Assembly (NCBI GenBank): GCA_965214205.1
Contig: OZ243941.1
Coordinates: forward strand, 2,259,308 to 2,323,307
Direction: 5' to 3'
From: G963663315 sp965214205
GTDB lineage: Bacteria > Pseudomonadota > Gammaproteobacteria > Arenicellales > Poriferihabitantaceae
DNA: 64,000 nucleotides
Part shown: positions 46,001 to 53,800 of the stretch, in pieces
Layout of the letters: the number at the start of each line of letters is the position of its first letter
How positions within the stretch are numbered: the first letter of the stretch is position 1
The notes under the pieces: model-generated
Databases searched by the model: none
Told to the model about the DNA's origin: nothing
What the model saw: the letters and a program-made list of their open reading frames with translations, nothing else
Position numbers and translations under genes: made by a program

Positions 46001-46539
46001 TGTGAGCAAATTATCGGGCCTCTCGACAAACCCAGCGATTTGCGGACGATGGAAGCCTGACCGTCGGCGCCGATTACGCGGGGAGCAGCCAGAGTTTCCT
46101 GATTGCCGTTATGGGTAAAGATGACCTTGCCGTCTTCGATCGCATGGGCCCGCGACCCGAAAAACAGCGCAATGTCCGGATCATCTGCGACCGCTTCGCG
46201 CAGGCTTTGCACCAGTGAAGCGTGCTCACATGTCAATGCTCTGGATTCGCCCGGATAGGGGAAGGCGACGGGCTGTGCGCCAGCTTCCGGGAATATCACG
46301 AATCCCGCGCCGGTCGGCTTGAAAGTCTGTGCGCCGGGGTCTTCAATCCCGAACTCGCGCAATATTCTCACGGCGGGAGGATGCAGCCATTCCCCCGCCA
46401 GCCTCTGGGATGAGCGCGGATTTGCTTCAAACAAAGCCACCCTGGCGCCTTTTCGCGCGTGGGCGAGTGCACACAAGCTACCCACTGGCCCCGCGCCGAT
46501 GATGGCAACATCGTAGCCGCGGGCCATGTCGCCGGTCAT
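43069..46539 (-). CDS. Squalene-epoxidase-like flavoprotein fused to oxidosqualene cyclase
   Basis: This is a 1156-residue bifunctional protein. Residues 8-460 are a FAD monooxygenase: GAGPVG at 15-20, GADG at 158-161, and GDAAGHYHPMTAMGMT at 284-299, the squalene-epoxidase form of the flavin loop (HPxTxxGMT). Residues 480-1117 are a triterpene cyclase with several QW repeats (QGEDGSW 491-497, QNGDGGF 887-893, QQADGSW 1070-1076). The MWCYCR-type segment is WYCHTRLIYMAMS (631-643), WDTGF is at 788-792, and the catalytic motif is DCTAE at 854-858 with D854. DCTAE marks oxidosqualene cyclases; squalene-hopene cyclases have DxDD. A single uninterrupted frame spans both domains. The start ATG 46539 leaves 28 bases after the Rieske gene. 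The cyclised product (lanosterol, cycloartenol or other) cannot be read here. Confidence 0.88.
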   Translation of the reverse strand: MTGDMARGYDVAIIGAGPVGSLCALAHARKGARVALFEANPRSSQRLAGEWLHPPAVRILREFGIEDPGAQTFKPTGAGFVIFPEAGAQPVAFPYPGESRALTCEHASLVQSLREAVADDPDIALFFGSRAHAIEDGKVIFTHNGNQETLAAPRVIGADGQASIVRKSLGLSRGPIICSQTVGVVLNGITLPFEGYGHVLLGGPGPILMYRLDDDQVRLMADIPMGHTKPRERVNFLLDSYLDLLPHPLRSAFMEALRGKQFQVGANKLRPHLTYGSSRCVLIGDAAGHYHPMTAMGMTFGFGDAVALADNENFKDFVEKRFRATRVSPFLAMGLYEVFTDHRVEAVALRHAIYHSARINPAFRDRTMRLLGCEDISAVGMVGAFFRTVARAVFAQIPRTLNRLAWRKAGNANCALAVRIGWLLRSIWRLSRARSGSGALSGQDWSALSKVFQNSMPSQVRAPQPGPPAEFVSPDADSGLKLATSRLLELQGEDGSWEGEMVWCPMLTAQYVLLHHIMEKPVESGRCQLILRSFAQTRLDGGLWGMHERSEPHLFVTTLVYVAARLLGVPKDDPLLRPASQFLQTRGVVDIPSWGKFWLALLNLYDWRGVNVILPELWALPRRLAIHPSNWYCHTRLIYMAMSAIYPHRFQAPVTPVIVSLREELFAEGFANVDFSTAGSRLRDGDLYVRPGFWLRTGYRVARIYERYHTQRLRNRCLDRINRHIKWELQTTDHTSISPVSGMLNILALWIRDADDPDCLRALQRLNGWIWEDEDNGMRVTGARSASWDTGFALQALTTVSDIDGVENAMSDGADFLMRQQIRTSFEGFREAWRNDPRGGWCFAGGWHGWPVTDCTAEATLGLIATHTQAADTARLGEAVQFMLRGQNGDGGFGSYEARRSRFGLEWLNPAEMFGDSMTENSYVECTASCLAAFAACRRYLPDNIERAVMKAITRADVWLRRSQGYDGSWRGVWGVQFIYGTLFGIRGLLAAGAHPGDPAVRLACRWLLNQQHSNGGWGEHHSGCLSGRYVAHEESQVIQTAWAMIALLEARDSNWNAISRGARFLLDAQQADGSWPRQEMVGVFFRTALLDYALYRMYFPLHALGLYQQRLRSRLELTGSAQSNDNTGQTEAVYVAERVSARTALPEPASVGLSG

Positions 46540-46567
46540 CCGGGAATGCCGGGTTGTGCCATCCTCA

Positions 46568-47644
46568 TCACTTCGCGCGCTCCAGATACTCACTCCATTT
46601 TCTCACGGTTACTTCCTGAGTTGCCTTTACGACCGGATTAAACTCGACAGGCCGGGCATCCCAATGCCTCTCGTACCCCTGTTGCTCCGCCTCGACGGCA
46701 AAGCGATCCTGATTAACCAAAGGAGCGATGAGGAAGGGGCTCGAGAGCTTCAGAAAAGTGGTCATCGCGAAACGAGGGATACGTACAGGCAGCAAGGGTA
46801 TCTTGAACGACTTGAAGTAAAACAGGAAAAATACCCGTGTGGTACGCTCATCAATCGGCAGCACAAACAACCAGTGTTTGATTGCATCACCAACATTCGA
46901 CCACTGGTAGGGATATTGATAACCAAGCTTCATGTGATTGGTATTGAACTGCTTGTGATCAACAAACCACCCGGAAACAGGGCCGCGCCCGACCCGGGTA
47001 TCGTAGCCCATATATACGTTGTCTCCGACAGTCTCACAATGAGTCAGGGTTGCGTTGCCAAAAGGCCGGTATCGGCGGTGCAGCCAGGCGTGAGTGAGGT
47101 CACTCACGTTGTCAATCACCATGGAGTGGTGCGCCGACCAGGTGAAATTAAGTGGCACACGGGCCCACCGGTCAGCCCCCTCAATCTCAGGGATTTCTGG
47201 AATCTGAATATGCTGCGCGCGCTCCGCATCCCCGGGAAACAACCAGACCAGACCGTAGCGGACCTTCACAGGATAGCTTTTGAGGACCGGCTTCGGGAGC
47301 GCTCCTCCAGAGCGCTCCCGAGGAATATCAGCGCGTCTTCCGTTTTCATCATACTGCCAGCCATGGTAGGCGCACACCAGCCGACAGCCTTGCACTTCCC
47401 CCAGAGAGAGCTTGACCTGGCGGTGCGCACAAACGTTATCCAGCGCATGAAACGAACCATCTGTGCCACGGTACAGCGCAATGGAACGTTTCCAGAAAAC
47501 GACTTCGGTTACAGTGCCCGGCTTGATCTGGTCAGCCTGTTCAACCGCATACCAGTAATCGGGGTCCAGACCCGTAGCCCGCACCTTCTGGCGCAGGTTG
47601 CGGGCATCCTCAAACTGAGGCGGCGCACTCGATGCCGGATTCAT
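46568..47644 (-). CDS. Rieske non-haem iron oxygenase, SdmA-like
   Basis: This is a 358-residue oxygenase. The [2Fe-2S] ligands are C72, H74, C91 and H94 (CAHR and CAYHGW). The mononuclear iron site uses H185 and H189 in DLTHAWLH, with a carboxylate near residue 316. Hydrophobic segments (HWLFVLPI and the LLPVRIPRFAMTTFLKL region) suggest a membrane-facing lipid pocket. Bacterial sterol C-4 demethylation uses a Rieske oxygenase (SdmA) with an SDR (SdmB), and here the SDR overlaps this gene by four bases. Cholesterol 7-desaturase (DAF-36/Neverland) and KshA are other steroid Rieske relatives. A steroid or triterpenoid substrate is inferred from the cyclase next door. No ferredoxin or reductase gene accompanies it. 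Confidence 0.83.
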   Translation of the reverse strand: MNPASSAPPQFEDARNLRQKVRATGLDPDYWYAVEQADQIKPGTVTEVVFWKRSIALYRGTDGSFHALDNVCAHRQVKLSLGEVQGCRLVCAYHGWQYDENGRRADIPRERSGGALPKPVLKSYPVKVRYGLVWLFPGDAERAQHIQIPEIPEIEGADRWARVPLNFTWSAHHSMVIDNVSDLTHAWLHRRYRPFGNATLTHCETVGDNVYMGYDTRVGRGPVSGWFVDHKQFNTNHMKLGYQYPYQWSNVGDAIKHWLFVLPIDERTTRVFFLFYFKSFKIPLLPVRIPRFAMTTFLKLSSPFLIAPLVNQDRFAVEAEQQGYERHWDARPVEFNPVVKATQEVTVRKWSEYLERAK

Positions 47645-48771
47645 ATTGAACCCTCGGGAATGAGTGGCAAAGTCTGGCTCGCTACCGGATTTTTCATTTG
47701 TCTCATGGTATCCTCACTGGGACGTTTAGCGTGCGGATTTGTGATCGCATTACGGTGATAGTGGAATGCGTAGGCTTCATAAACCGCAGCGCGGATGCTG
47801 GTTGGCTGATAACCCAGTTCCCGTTTCGCCTTGCTGGTGTCGGCGTGGCGACACATTTTCAGCAAGCGGATGGCGCCGGGCGTGAACCGCTGGGGAAAGT
47901 CAGGGTGAAAGCGGCTCAGCCAGAAGCTCGCCACCTCCGAAAATGCGAGCATCATGTTAACCGGGATACGCCTGCCCGGACGCTTGATACCAGACACTTC
48001 CTCGTATAAATCCAGTATCTCGGAGATAGTTTTATACTCGCTGCTGAAGATGTACTTCTCGCCTGAACGTCCGTGGCGCATACACAGCAGATGTCCCTCC
48101 ACAATATCCCTGGCCGCGACAAACTCAAACCCGCCATCCACATAAGCCCGCAGCTTTCCATTGGTATAATCGCACAAGGTCCTGCCCAATCGCGAAGGCA
48201 AATAGTCTCTGCCTCCAACCACCGCGCAACAGGTTGCTACGATGACATCCTGCCCCATGGCCGCGGCGCGCCAGCACTCATGTTCAACCAGCGCCTTACT
48301 GCGCTCGTAGGGCATCGTGCGCTCCATCGGATAGAACTGCATGGTCTCGTCACTGGGGGCGTCCGGTTTATCCAGGTCGTACCCGACCGCGCTCAAAGAG
48401 CCTGTCACCACGACCCGACCGGCGTCTGATTCCCGCGCCGCCTGCAGAACATTGCGAGTACCGAGAACGTTGCAGTCATATATTTTCCGGCGCCAGGCGC
48501 TATCGCCATCAATGGTGGATATTTGCGCGGCGACGTGATAGACGCCCTGACAGCCCTCGACAGCCTGTCTGGTCGCATCCATATCCCGGATGTCACCAAA
48601 CGAACGCTCCACATCAAGCCCTTCCAGCGCTGCGTTGTTATCCTCGTTTCTCAAGAGTACCCGCACCCGGATACCATCGTTCAGTAGTCGGCAAACCAGA
48701 TTGGCGCCCACATGCCCGGCTGAGCCGGTAACCAGAACGGGTGGGGTGGAGGAGTCTGGGGGAGCGCTCAT
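47641..48771 (-). CDS. 3-beta-hydroxysteroid dehydrogenase/NSDHL-type SDR, SdmB-like
   Basis: This is a 376-residue extended SDR. The cofactor motif is TGSAGHVG at 15-22 and the active site is S125/S127, Y155 and K159 (YERSK). The C-terminal half (VASFWLSRFHPDFPQRFT) has the hydrophobic character of membrane-associated 3-beta-HSDs. In sterol C-4 demethylation such an enzyme oxidises the 3-hydroxyl and triggers decarboxylation of the 4-carboxylate. It is the promoter-proximal gene, overlapping the Rieske gene by ATGA. The hopanoid-associated HpnA is a related alternative, but the cyclase here is not of the hopene type. Confidence 0.8.
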   Translation of the reverse strand: MSAPPDSSTPPVLVTGSAGHVGANLVCRLLNDGIRVRVLLRNEDNNAALEGLDVERSFGDIRDMDATRQAVEGCQGVYHVAAQISTIDGDSAWRRKIYDCNVLGTRNVLQAARESDAGRVVVTGSLSAVGYDLDKPDAPSDETMQFYPMERTMPYERSKALVEHECWRAAAMGQDVIVATCCAVVGGRDYLPSRLGRTLCDYTNGKLRAYVDGGFEFVAARDIVEGHLLCMRHGRSGEKYIFSSEYKTISEILDLYEEVSGIKRPGRRIPVNMMLAFSEVASFWLSRFHPDFPQRFTPGAIRLLKMCRHADTSKAKRELGYQPTSIRAAVYEAYAFHYHRNAITNPHAKRPSEDTMRQMKNPVASQTLPLIPEGSI

Positions 48772-48841
48772 TCTTACGACCGTTGCAACAAATCAGAAAA
48801 CTGAACGACAGAACCTGTTCAGATTTTTCAGCACGGAATTT

Positions 48842-48869
48842 ATTGTAATGGAATATCCAGGATTATCAA
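48842..48869 (-). promoter_or_regulatory. Promoter of the sterol/triterpenoid operon
   Basis: On the minus strand, TTGATA (48869-48864) and TACAAT (48847-48842) are 16 bases apart. The start site near 48835 gives a leader of about 64 bases to the SDR ATG at 48771. It lies between hflD and the SDR, so the operon need not depend on hflD transcription. Confidence 0.6.
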
Positions 48870-48910
48870 TAGCGATTTTATTCGCTTTATTCACGCAATC
48901 CGGCTATTCA

Positions 48911-49558
48911 TCAAACGCGGTTAATGATGGTTTTCGCGTGATCAATGTAATCCTTACGATGAATCATCACCTGCCATTTCCTGCCACCCAGTTGATGCCA
49001 CAGCCAGGCCGACCGGATACCGGCGAACAACGCGGTTCGGACACGATGTACAACCTGCATATTCTGTAGCCGGTGCGCGTCTCCCCGAACGATGATTCTC
49101 GGCGTCAGATAACTGATTGTCTTGACGTACAACCCGGCCAGTGATTCATACAGTTGAGCGTCAAGCTCAGGGTCCGGTGTGTCCCGGTCGGGGTCCACCA
49201 TGAGTTCCACCCTGGTCTGTGCAAGCCCGGACTGGATCACTTCGCTGGTTTTTGCCAGTCTGGCCAGCTTGACGCTCAACTGATGAAGCCCTGTGGCGTA
49301 TTGATAGATATACCGGGTTGAAGGGCCTGACTGGTACGCCAGGAATCGGTGCATGGTTCGTAACCCCAGGTCTACGCCGGACGGTGACCCGTAAACCTCG
49401 ACCACGCTGTCCGCATCCAGGCGAAGCAGACTGAATGCGGATTCACGCAAAGCCGATTCATCATGTCGGTCGCGGGTGGTCAGTTGATAGACCAGAGCGC
49501 AGGACTGGAGCAATCCAGCCAGGGCCAGGGTCTGGTTTTTATCGGGTTTGGGAAACAT
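48911..49558 (-). CDS. hflD: HflD homologue (YcfC)
   Basis: This is a 215-residue mostly helical protein. Family features are LAGLLQSCALVYQLTTRDR near the start, a GLRTMHRFLAYQS segment, and LTPRIIVRGDAHRLQN in the second half, ending with IRSAWLWHQLGGRKWQ. HflD is a membrane-associated protein first seen as a lambda CII antagonist; its normal role is unclear. It usually lies between mnmA and purB, neither of which is present here, so the region has been rearranged. Confidence 0.88.
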   Translation of the reverse strand: MFPKPDKNQTLALAGLLQSCALVYQLTTRDRHDESALRESAFSLLRLDADSVVEVYGSPSGVDLGLRTMHRFLAYQSGPSTRYIYQYATGLHQLSVKLARLAKTSEVIQSGLAQTRVELMVDPDRDTPDPELDAQLYESLAGLYVKTISYLTPRIIVRGDAHRLQNMQVVHRVRTALFAGIRSAWLWHQLGGRKWQVMIHRKDYIDHAKTIINRV

Positions 49559-49573
49559 CGGCCAATCACGAAA

Positions 49574-51544
49574 TCACTCAGAATGGATAATTCTGACAAA
49601 AAAATCAATCTCCCGTCTCAAGGCATCCAGCCGGTTGGGCTTCGCCCTGAAACCGTGTCCCTCACCGGGATATTCGGCATATTCATATTCGAGCCCTTTT
49701 TTTCGCAGGCGGTCAACCACTTCACGCGCAACCTCCGGGGGTACGATTTTGTCGTCTTCCCCCTGAAACAGGATGAGTGGGCAATTCAGCGAATCCAGAT
49801 GAAACAGCGGCGAACGCGAGACATAGCGGCTATCCGGGCGCCTGGCGCTAACCGGGTCGAATGCCTCCCCGACCAGATTATCGGTGTATTTCGATTCGAA
49901 CTTATGCGTGATTTCACTCAGGGTAATCAGATTGCCGATACCATAATAACAGGCTCCCCCGGCGAACCTCTCCGGATACCGGGTCAGCGATGAGAGTACC
50001 ACAAACCCTCCCGCACTGCTGCCCCGAATAAATACCCGGTCAGGGTCTATCCAGCCCTGATCGGCAGCGAAATCAATACCACTGATAATGTCATCTACAT
50101 CGAACACGCCCCACTGTCCCAGCAACTGCTGCCGGTAGGCTCGGCCATAACCACTGCTGCCGCGATGATTGATGTCCAGCAGCGCAAATCCAATCGAACA
50201 GAAATACTGCTTGATCGCGGAATACTCCGGAGTCGCCCTGCCGGTCGGCCCGCCATGCGTCACCACCAGCAAGGGCGGCAGTGTACCGGCGGGCGCGACA
50301 TGGCACGGATTACAGGGCGGGTAGAAATATCCGTAAACCGGGGCCTGATTACCGTCCGGGAAACTGACCGGCTGTGGCCTGGATAACTGCTCCGGGTCTG
50401 GAACAGTTGCACAGGACAGACAGGATTCGATCCGCTCCGAACCCGGTTGCAGACGTAAAATTTGCGGCTGTCGGTCGGTAAAACAGCCGACAAACCAGAC
50501 TGCCCCTGAATCATCGCTGAAAAGTTGCCGACAGTCCGCAAATTCCATACCAACCGGGTTTGGCTGGCCACTTTGGGTATCAATCCTGAAAATCCGGTCA
50601 CCCGTATGGCTGGAGCCCACCGCATAAATCTTCATGTCGCCGGATTGTTGCCAGCGAGACTGGCCGAACACCCAGTGCGGTTCACCAAACTCGAACTGCG
50701 AGCCCGTCAACCGGCGAATCCGGCTGCCATCGTGACTATGGAAATTCCAGCGGTCGGTGGTCTCATCGTCACTGACAAAAAGCAATAACCCTTCATCTGT
50801 GAAACCCGGCTGACAAACGGAACGGCCGGGCTCATCCACTACGGTCTGGCTGGAGGCAACCGCAATACGACTTGCCGTGACCTGTAACGAAGCCCTGACC
50901 AGTCGAGTCTGATCCCAGGGCATGTTCGGGTGCGACCATTCGAGCCACGCAATCTGTGCGCCGTCATTCGCAAGCGCCGGACTGGCATAAAAATCCGCGC
51001 CCTCGGCCAGCGTCACAAAATCGGGTGGGCCGGAATCAGCGCCCGACAACGAAACCGCGACGATGCGGTTGCTGTTTTCATGCTCACCCTGATCCGCTTC
51101 CAGCTCAATCACACCGATCACCCAGCTGCCATCCCGTGACACGGCAAGGTCGGCAAAACCCCGACAACCCGCAATCACAGACGCAGGCAACAGGTGAGGA
51201 GGCGAATTCGCGTTCAACTGTTGTCTGTACAAACGACCATCCCCCCAGTTGTTGAACAGGATGCTATCGCCATGCACACAAAAACACTTGCCGCCATATT
51301 CATGCACACGGCTACGGATATTGTATTTCGCGGGAGTGATACATTGCCGCTCCCCGAACCGGGTTTCCGTCATCACGGCGACTCGCCCGTTTTCCTCGCC
51401 CAGGCGCTCCAGCCAGTACAGTTGTCCATCGGCGACGAACGGATAGGATGGCTCGAACCCGCCATCGAAAACAGATTCCAGAGTCCAGGGACTCTGCCAC
51501 GAGCCGTAGGCAGCCTCGACCGCTTGACGAGCCGGTTTCTTCAC
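49574..51544 (-). CDS. S9-family prolyl oligopeptidase-like peptidase
   Basis: This is a 656-residue serine peptidase. The N-terminal beta-propeller covers about residues 1-390. The alpha/beta-hydrolase domain begins near PPLLVVTHGGPTG, has the nucleophile in GSSAGGF (about residue 510), the acid in FQGEDDKIVPP and the histidine in GEGHGF. The arrangement is that of the S9C acylaminoacyl-peptidase group. No signal peptide is seen, so it is probably cytosolic. It is nine bases after the DUF192 gene. Confidence 0.88.
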   Translation of the reverse strand: MKKPARQAVEAAYGSWQSPWTLESVFDGGFEPSYPFVADGQLYWLERLGEENGRVAVMTETRFGERQCITPAKYNIRSRVHEYGGKCFCVHGDSILFNNWGDGRLYRQQLNANSPPHLLPASVIAGCRGFADLAVSRDGSWVIGVIELEADQGEHENSNRIVAVSLSGADSGPPDFVTLAEGADFYASPALANDGAQIAWLEWSHPNMPWDQTRLVRASLQVTASRIAVASSQTVVDEPGRSVCQPGFTDEGLLLFVSDDETTDRWNFHSHDGSRIRRLTGSQFEFGEPHWVFGQSRWQQSGDMKIYAVGSSHTGDRIFRIDTQSGQPNPVGMEFADCRQLFSDDSGAVWFVGCFTDRQPQILRLQPGSERIESCLSCATVPDPEQLSRPQPVSFPDGNQAPVYGYFYPPCNPCHVAPAGTLPPLLVVTHGGPTGRATPEYSAIKQYFCSIGFALLDINHRGSSGYGRAYRQQLLGQWGVFDVDDIISGIDFAADQGWIDPDRVFIRGSSAGGFVVLSSLTRYPERFAGGACYYGIGNLITLSEITHKFESKYTDNLVGEAFDPVSARRPDSRYVSRSPLFHLDSLNCPLILFQGEDDKIVPPEVAREVVDRLRKKGLEYEYAEYPGEGHGFRAKPNRLDALRREIDFFVRIIHSE

Positions 51545-51553
51545 AACAATGCG

Positions 51554-52108
51554 CTATCTGGAATCATACAGTTTGCTGATGATCAGGCGGGTTCTCTGCG
51601 TAGATAGATTCTGTTCGGCAAAAAACCCCTGACCGGCTTCAAGCGCATACTGAAATGGCTGTAATGGGCCGTAAAGCTGTGAATCCCCGTCATCCCCGGC
51701 AGGTTGCATCCGCAGGACCGAAAACAGTTTACCCTGAGCATCGAAAAACCCGATATCCAGAGGAGCCTTGACATTCCTCATGTGGAAACGGGTAAAGATC
51801 GGTTTCGGCCAGGCAAATAATATGGAGGAAGAGTCAATAATGTTTTCACAGATATGCTGATAACCGGCGCTGCGTTCAACCTCATCATCCGCAATGCGGG
51901 TTTGCAAAACAACCACCTGCCCCCGATCATTCAGCAAGGACACTTCTTCTGTGTGCATCGCTCGCATCCCTGCCGTCATTTCCTGGCAGTTCCCGGTTGA
52001 CAATACACTCGCAGACCAGAGCGCGGCGCCTATCAGAATAAGTGCAACGAATGCGACCAACGCAAGCCAGACGGGCAAGGAGAACCGTCTCCTGTCCAAC
52101 ATAATCAA
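51554..52108 (-). CDS. DUF192 protein, membrane-anchored
   Basis: This is a 184-residue protein. An N-terminal transmembrane helix (about 14-34) acts as anchor or uncleaved signal, followed by a DUF192 domain (about 55-180) with VERSAGYQHI, SSILFAWPKP, FHMRNVKAPLDIGFFDAQG and a final AGQGFF. The function of DUF192 is unknown. It sits upstream of the S9 peptidase on the same strand. Confidence 0.8.
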   Translation of the reverse strand: MIMLDRRRFSLPVWLALVAFVALILIGAALWSASVLSTGNCQEMTAGMRAMHTEEVSLLNDRGQVVVLQTRIADDEVERSAGYQHICENIIDSSSILFAWPKPIFTRFHMRNVKAPLDIGFFDAQGKLFSVLRMQPAGDDGDSQLYGPLQPFQYALEAGQGFFAEQNLSTQRTRLIISKLYDSR

Positions 52109-52122
52109 TCACTCATCTTTAC

Positions 52123-52177
52123 GATGTCAAAATGGGATGTCAAAATAGATTGAAAAAATAAATTTCCCGTCTATAGT
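52123..52177 (+). promoter_or_regulatory. Two direct repeats followed by a promoter
   Basis: GATGTCAAAAT occurs twice, at 52123-52133 and 52136-52146 (13-base period). Right after comes TTGAAA (52150-52155) and, 16 bases on, TATAGT (52172-52177). Repeats abutting the -35 box are a typical place for an activator. The promoter serves the Rieske gene at 52235; the leader would be about 50 bases. Confidence 0.5.
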
Positions 52178-52234
52178 ACCACATCCGATAAATTAACCTG
52201 AACGACGATCAACCGGTTCATAAACCTGTTCACT

Positions 52235-53350
52235 ATGGACATACCTGAACTGTGCCAGACTGCGGTGAAAAAAGGGCTGCCGGGGTTCGCTTATACCAGT
52301 ACCGAATTTCACCAGACTGAAAACCGCACCCTGTTTCCAAATAGCTGGGTGTTTGCGGGTTTTGCCCATACACTCAGGCAACCTGGCGACCTGCAACCGA
52401 TCACAGTCGGCGACCAACCGGTCTTGCTGGTACGCAATGACAAAAACGAAATCACCGCGTTTCACAATGTCTGTCGCCATCGCTGCCTGAAACTGGTCGA
52501 TCAAGCCGGAAATTTCGGCAAGCTGATCCGCTGCCCCTATCATTCCTGGACCTACAACCTCCAGGGCGAACTCAAGGCAGCCCCCTGGTTCGGTGGCGCT
52601 GAACGAACGTCGCCGCCGAACTTCTCCTTGCAATCAAACGGCCTGTTGCCCGTACGTTGCGAGACCTGGCATGACTGGGTTTTTGTCAATCTGGATGGTC
52701 AGGCAGAGGATTTCGAGCAGTTTTTAGAGCCGTTGAAAAGACAGCTCGGCAGCCTGTCTCTCGATCATGTCAGGCCGGTGGCGACACTGGACATGGGTAT
52801 CGTCCACTGTAACTGGAAGCTGTTGCTGGAAAACTTCATTGAGCCGTATCATGTTCAGTTCGTCCATAAGACGACCACCAGCCAACCCCTGACCGACCAC
52901 TATACCATTATTGATCGGCATTGCCTGGGCAGCGCCTGCGATATCGAACCGGACGACGCAACCGATACCACAAACACGCTGGCGGTAACCTCCCGATACC
53001 TGACCCTGTTCCCTAATTTCGTGATGGGCGCTTACGCCCCGGACCAGCTGGGCATCCACCTGAATATCCCGATCCGTGTAGACCAGACTCGACAATTCCG
53101 GGTAATCTACCTGCACCGGGACAGCCCGGTTTGTGAAGATCAGATCGAAAAGCTGAAGAAACTGTGGTACAACGTGCACAAGGAGGACCACTCCATGTGT
53201 GAACGTCTGCAACTTGGACGAAAATCCCCGGTTGCCGACGGTGGTGGCTGGCTTTCACCTCACTGGGAAAACAGTGTGCACCGATTCCAGCAACTGGTCG
53301 TCGAATCAACCACTGCCAACGGCCAGCCGTCATTACCGATAAACTTTTAA
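52235..53350 (+). CDS. Rieske ring-hydroxylating/amine oxygenase alpha subunit
   Basis: This is a 371-residue oxygenase. The Rieske ligands are C80-R-H82 and C100-P-Y-H103, and the mononuclear iron histidines are H206 and H211 in EPYHVQFVH. The fold is that of choline/glycine-betaine/carnitine monooxygenase and aromatic dioxygenase alpha subunits. The following glutamine-synthetase-like gene and solute-binding protein suggest a nitrogen-containing substrate. It differs clearly from the Rieske protein at 46568. No reductase subunit is nearby. Confidence 0.83.
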   Translation: MDIPELCQTAVKKGLPGFAYTSTEFHQTENRTLFPNSWVFAGFAHTLRQPGDLQPITVGDQPVLLVRNDKNEITAFHNVCRHRCLKLVDQAGNFGKLIRCPYHSWTYNLQGELKAAPWFGGAERTSPPNFSLQSNGLLPVRCETWHDWVFVNLDGQAEDFEQFLEPLKRQLGSLSLDHVRPVATLDMGIVHCNWKLLLENFIEPYHVQFVHKTTTSQPLTDHYTIIDRHCLGSACDIEPDDATDTTNTLAVTSRYLTLFPNFVMGAYAPDQLGIHLNIPIRVDQTRQFRVIYLHRDSPVCEDQIEKLKKLWYNVHKEDHSMCERLQLGRKSPVADGGGWLSPHWENSVHRFQQLVVESTTANGQPSLPINF

Positions 53351-53363
53351 AACCCTTGTCACA

Positions 53364-53777
53364 ATGAATACAGCAAGCCCCGATTTTCGTATTGACCACA
53401 CCATGTTACGAGTCAGTGACCTGGAAAAATCCCTGGATTTCTATGTCCGCATTCTGGGTATGAAAATCCTCCGCCAGAATGAATACCCGCAAGGCCGGTT
53501 TACCAATACTTTCGTTGGTTATCACGCAGAAGATGACGGCGCCAACCTGGAATTGACCTACAACTGGGATCAGGATGAACCATACAACCGGGGAAACGCT
53601 TGGGGCCATCTCGCCCTCAAGGTCTCCGATGTCTACGCGGCCAGTGAATACCTCAAGGGCGAAGGAGTCGAGTTCACCAAGGAACCGAGCCCGATGAAAA
53701 ACGGGACCCGCATCCTGGCCTTCATCAAGGACCCGGACGGCTACCCGATCGAATTGAATGAACCCCTATCCAAATAA
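53364..53777 (+). CDS. gloA: Lactoylglutathione lyase (glyoxalase I)
   Basis: This is a 137-residue VOC-fold enzyme. The metal ligands are visible: His in RIDHTMLRVSD, Glu in LELTYNW, His in WGHLALKV and Glu in YPIELNEP. HTMLRV, LGMKILR and ELTYNW match E. coli GloA. It detoxifies methylglyoxal with glutathione. It sits between the Rieske and glutamine-synthetase genes, 13 and 23 bases away, so it is co-transcribed. The neighbours raise the question whether an aldehyde is made by this pathway. Confidence 0.9.
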   Translation: MNTASPDFRIDHTMLRVSDLEKSLDFYVRILGMKILRQNEYPQGRFTNTFVGYHAEDDGANLELTYNWDQDEPYNRGNAWGHLALKVSDVYAASEYLKGEGVEFTKEPSPMKNGTRILAFIKDPDGYPIELNEPLSK

Positions 53778-53800
53778 TCGTCACACTAATAGAGAAAATC

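Noticed and set aside
43069..46539. Squalene-hopene cyclase and hopanoid locus interpretation
   Set aside because: The catalytic motif is DCTAE rather than DxDDTA, a WYCHTRLIYM segment of the oxidosqualene cyclase type is present, and the cyclase is fused to an epoxidase. Hopene formation needs no epoxide.
46526..47758. A 410-codon plus-strand frame opposite the Rieske gene, longer than that gene
   Set aside because: It lies antisense to a protein with complete Rieske ligands, shows no domain of its own, and crosses the cyclase-Rieske and Rieske-SDR boundaries. It is a codon-bias shadow.
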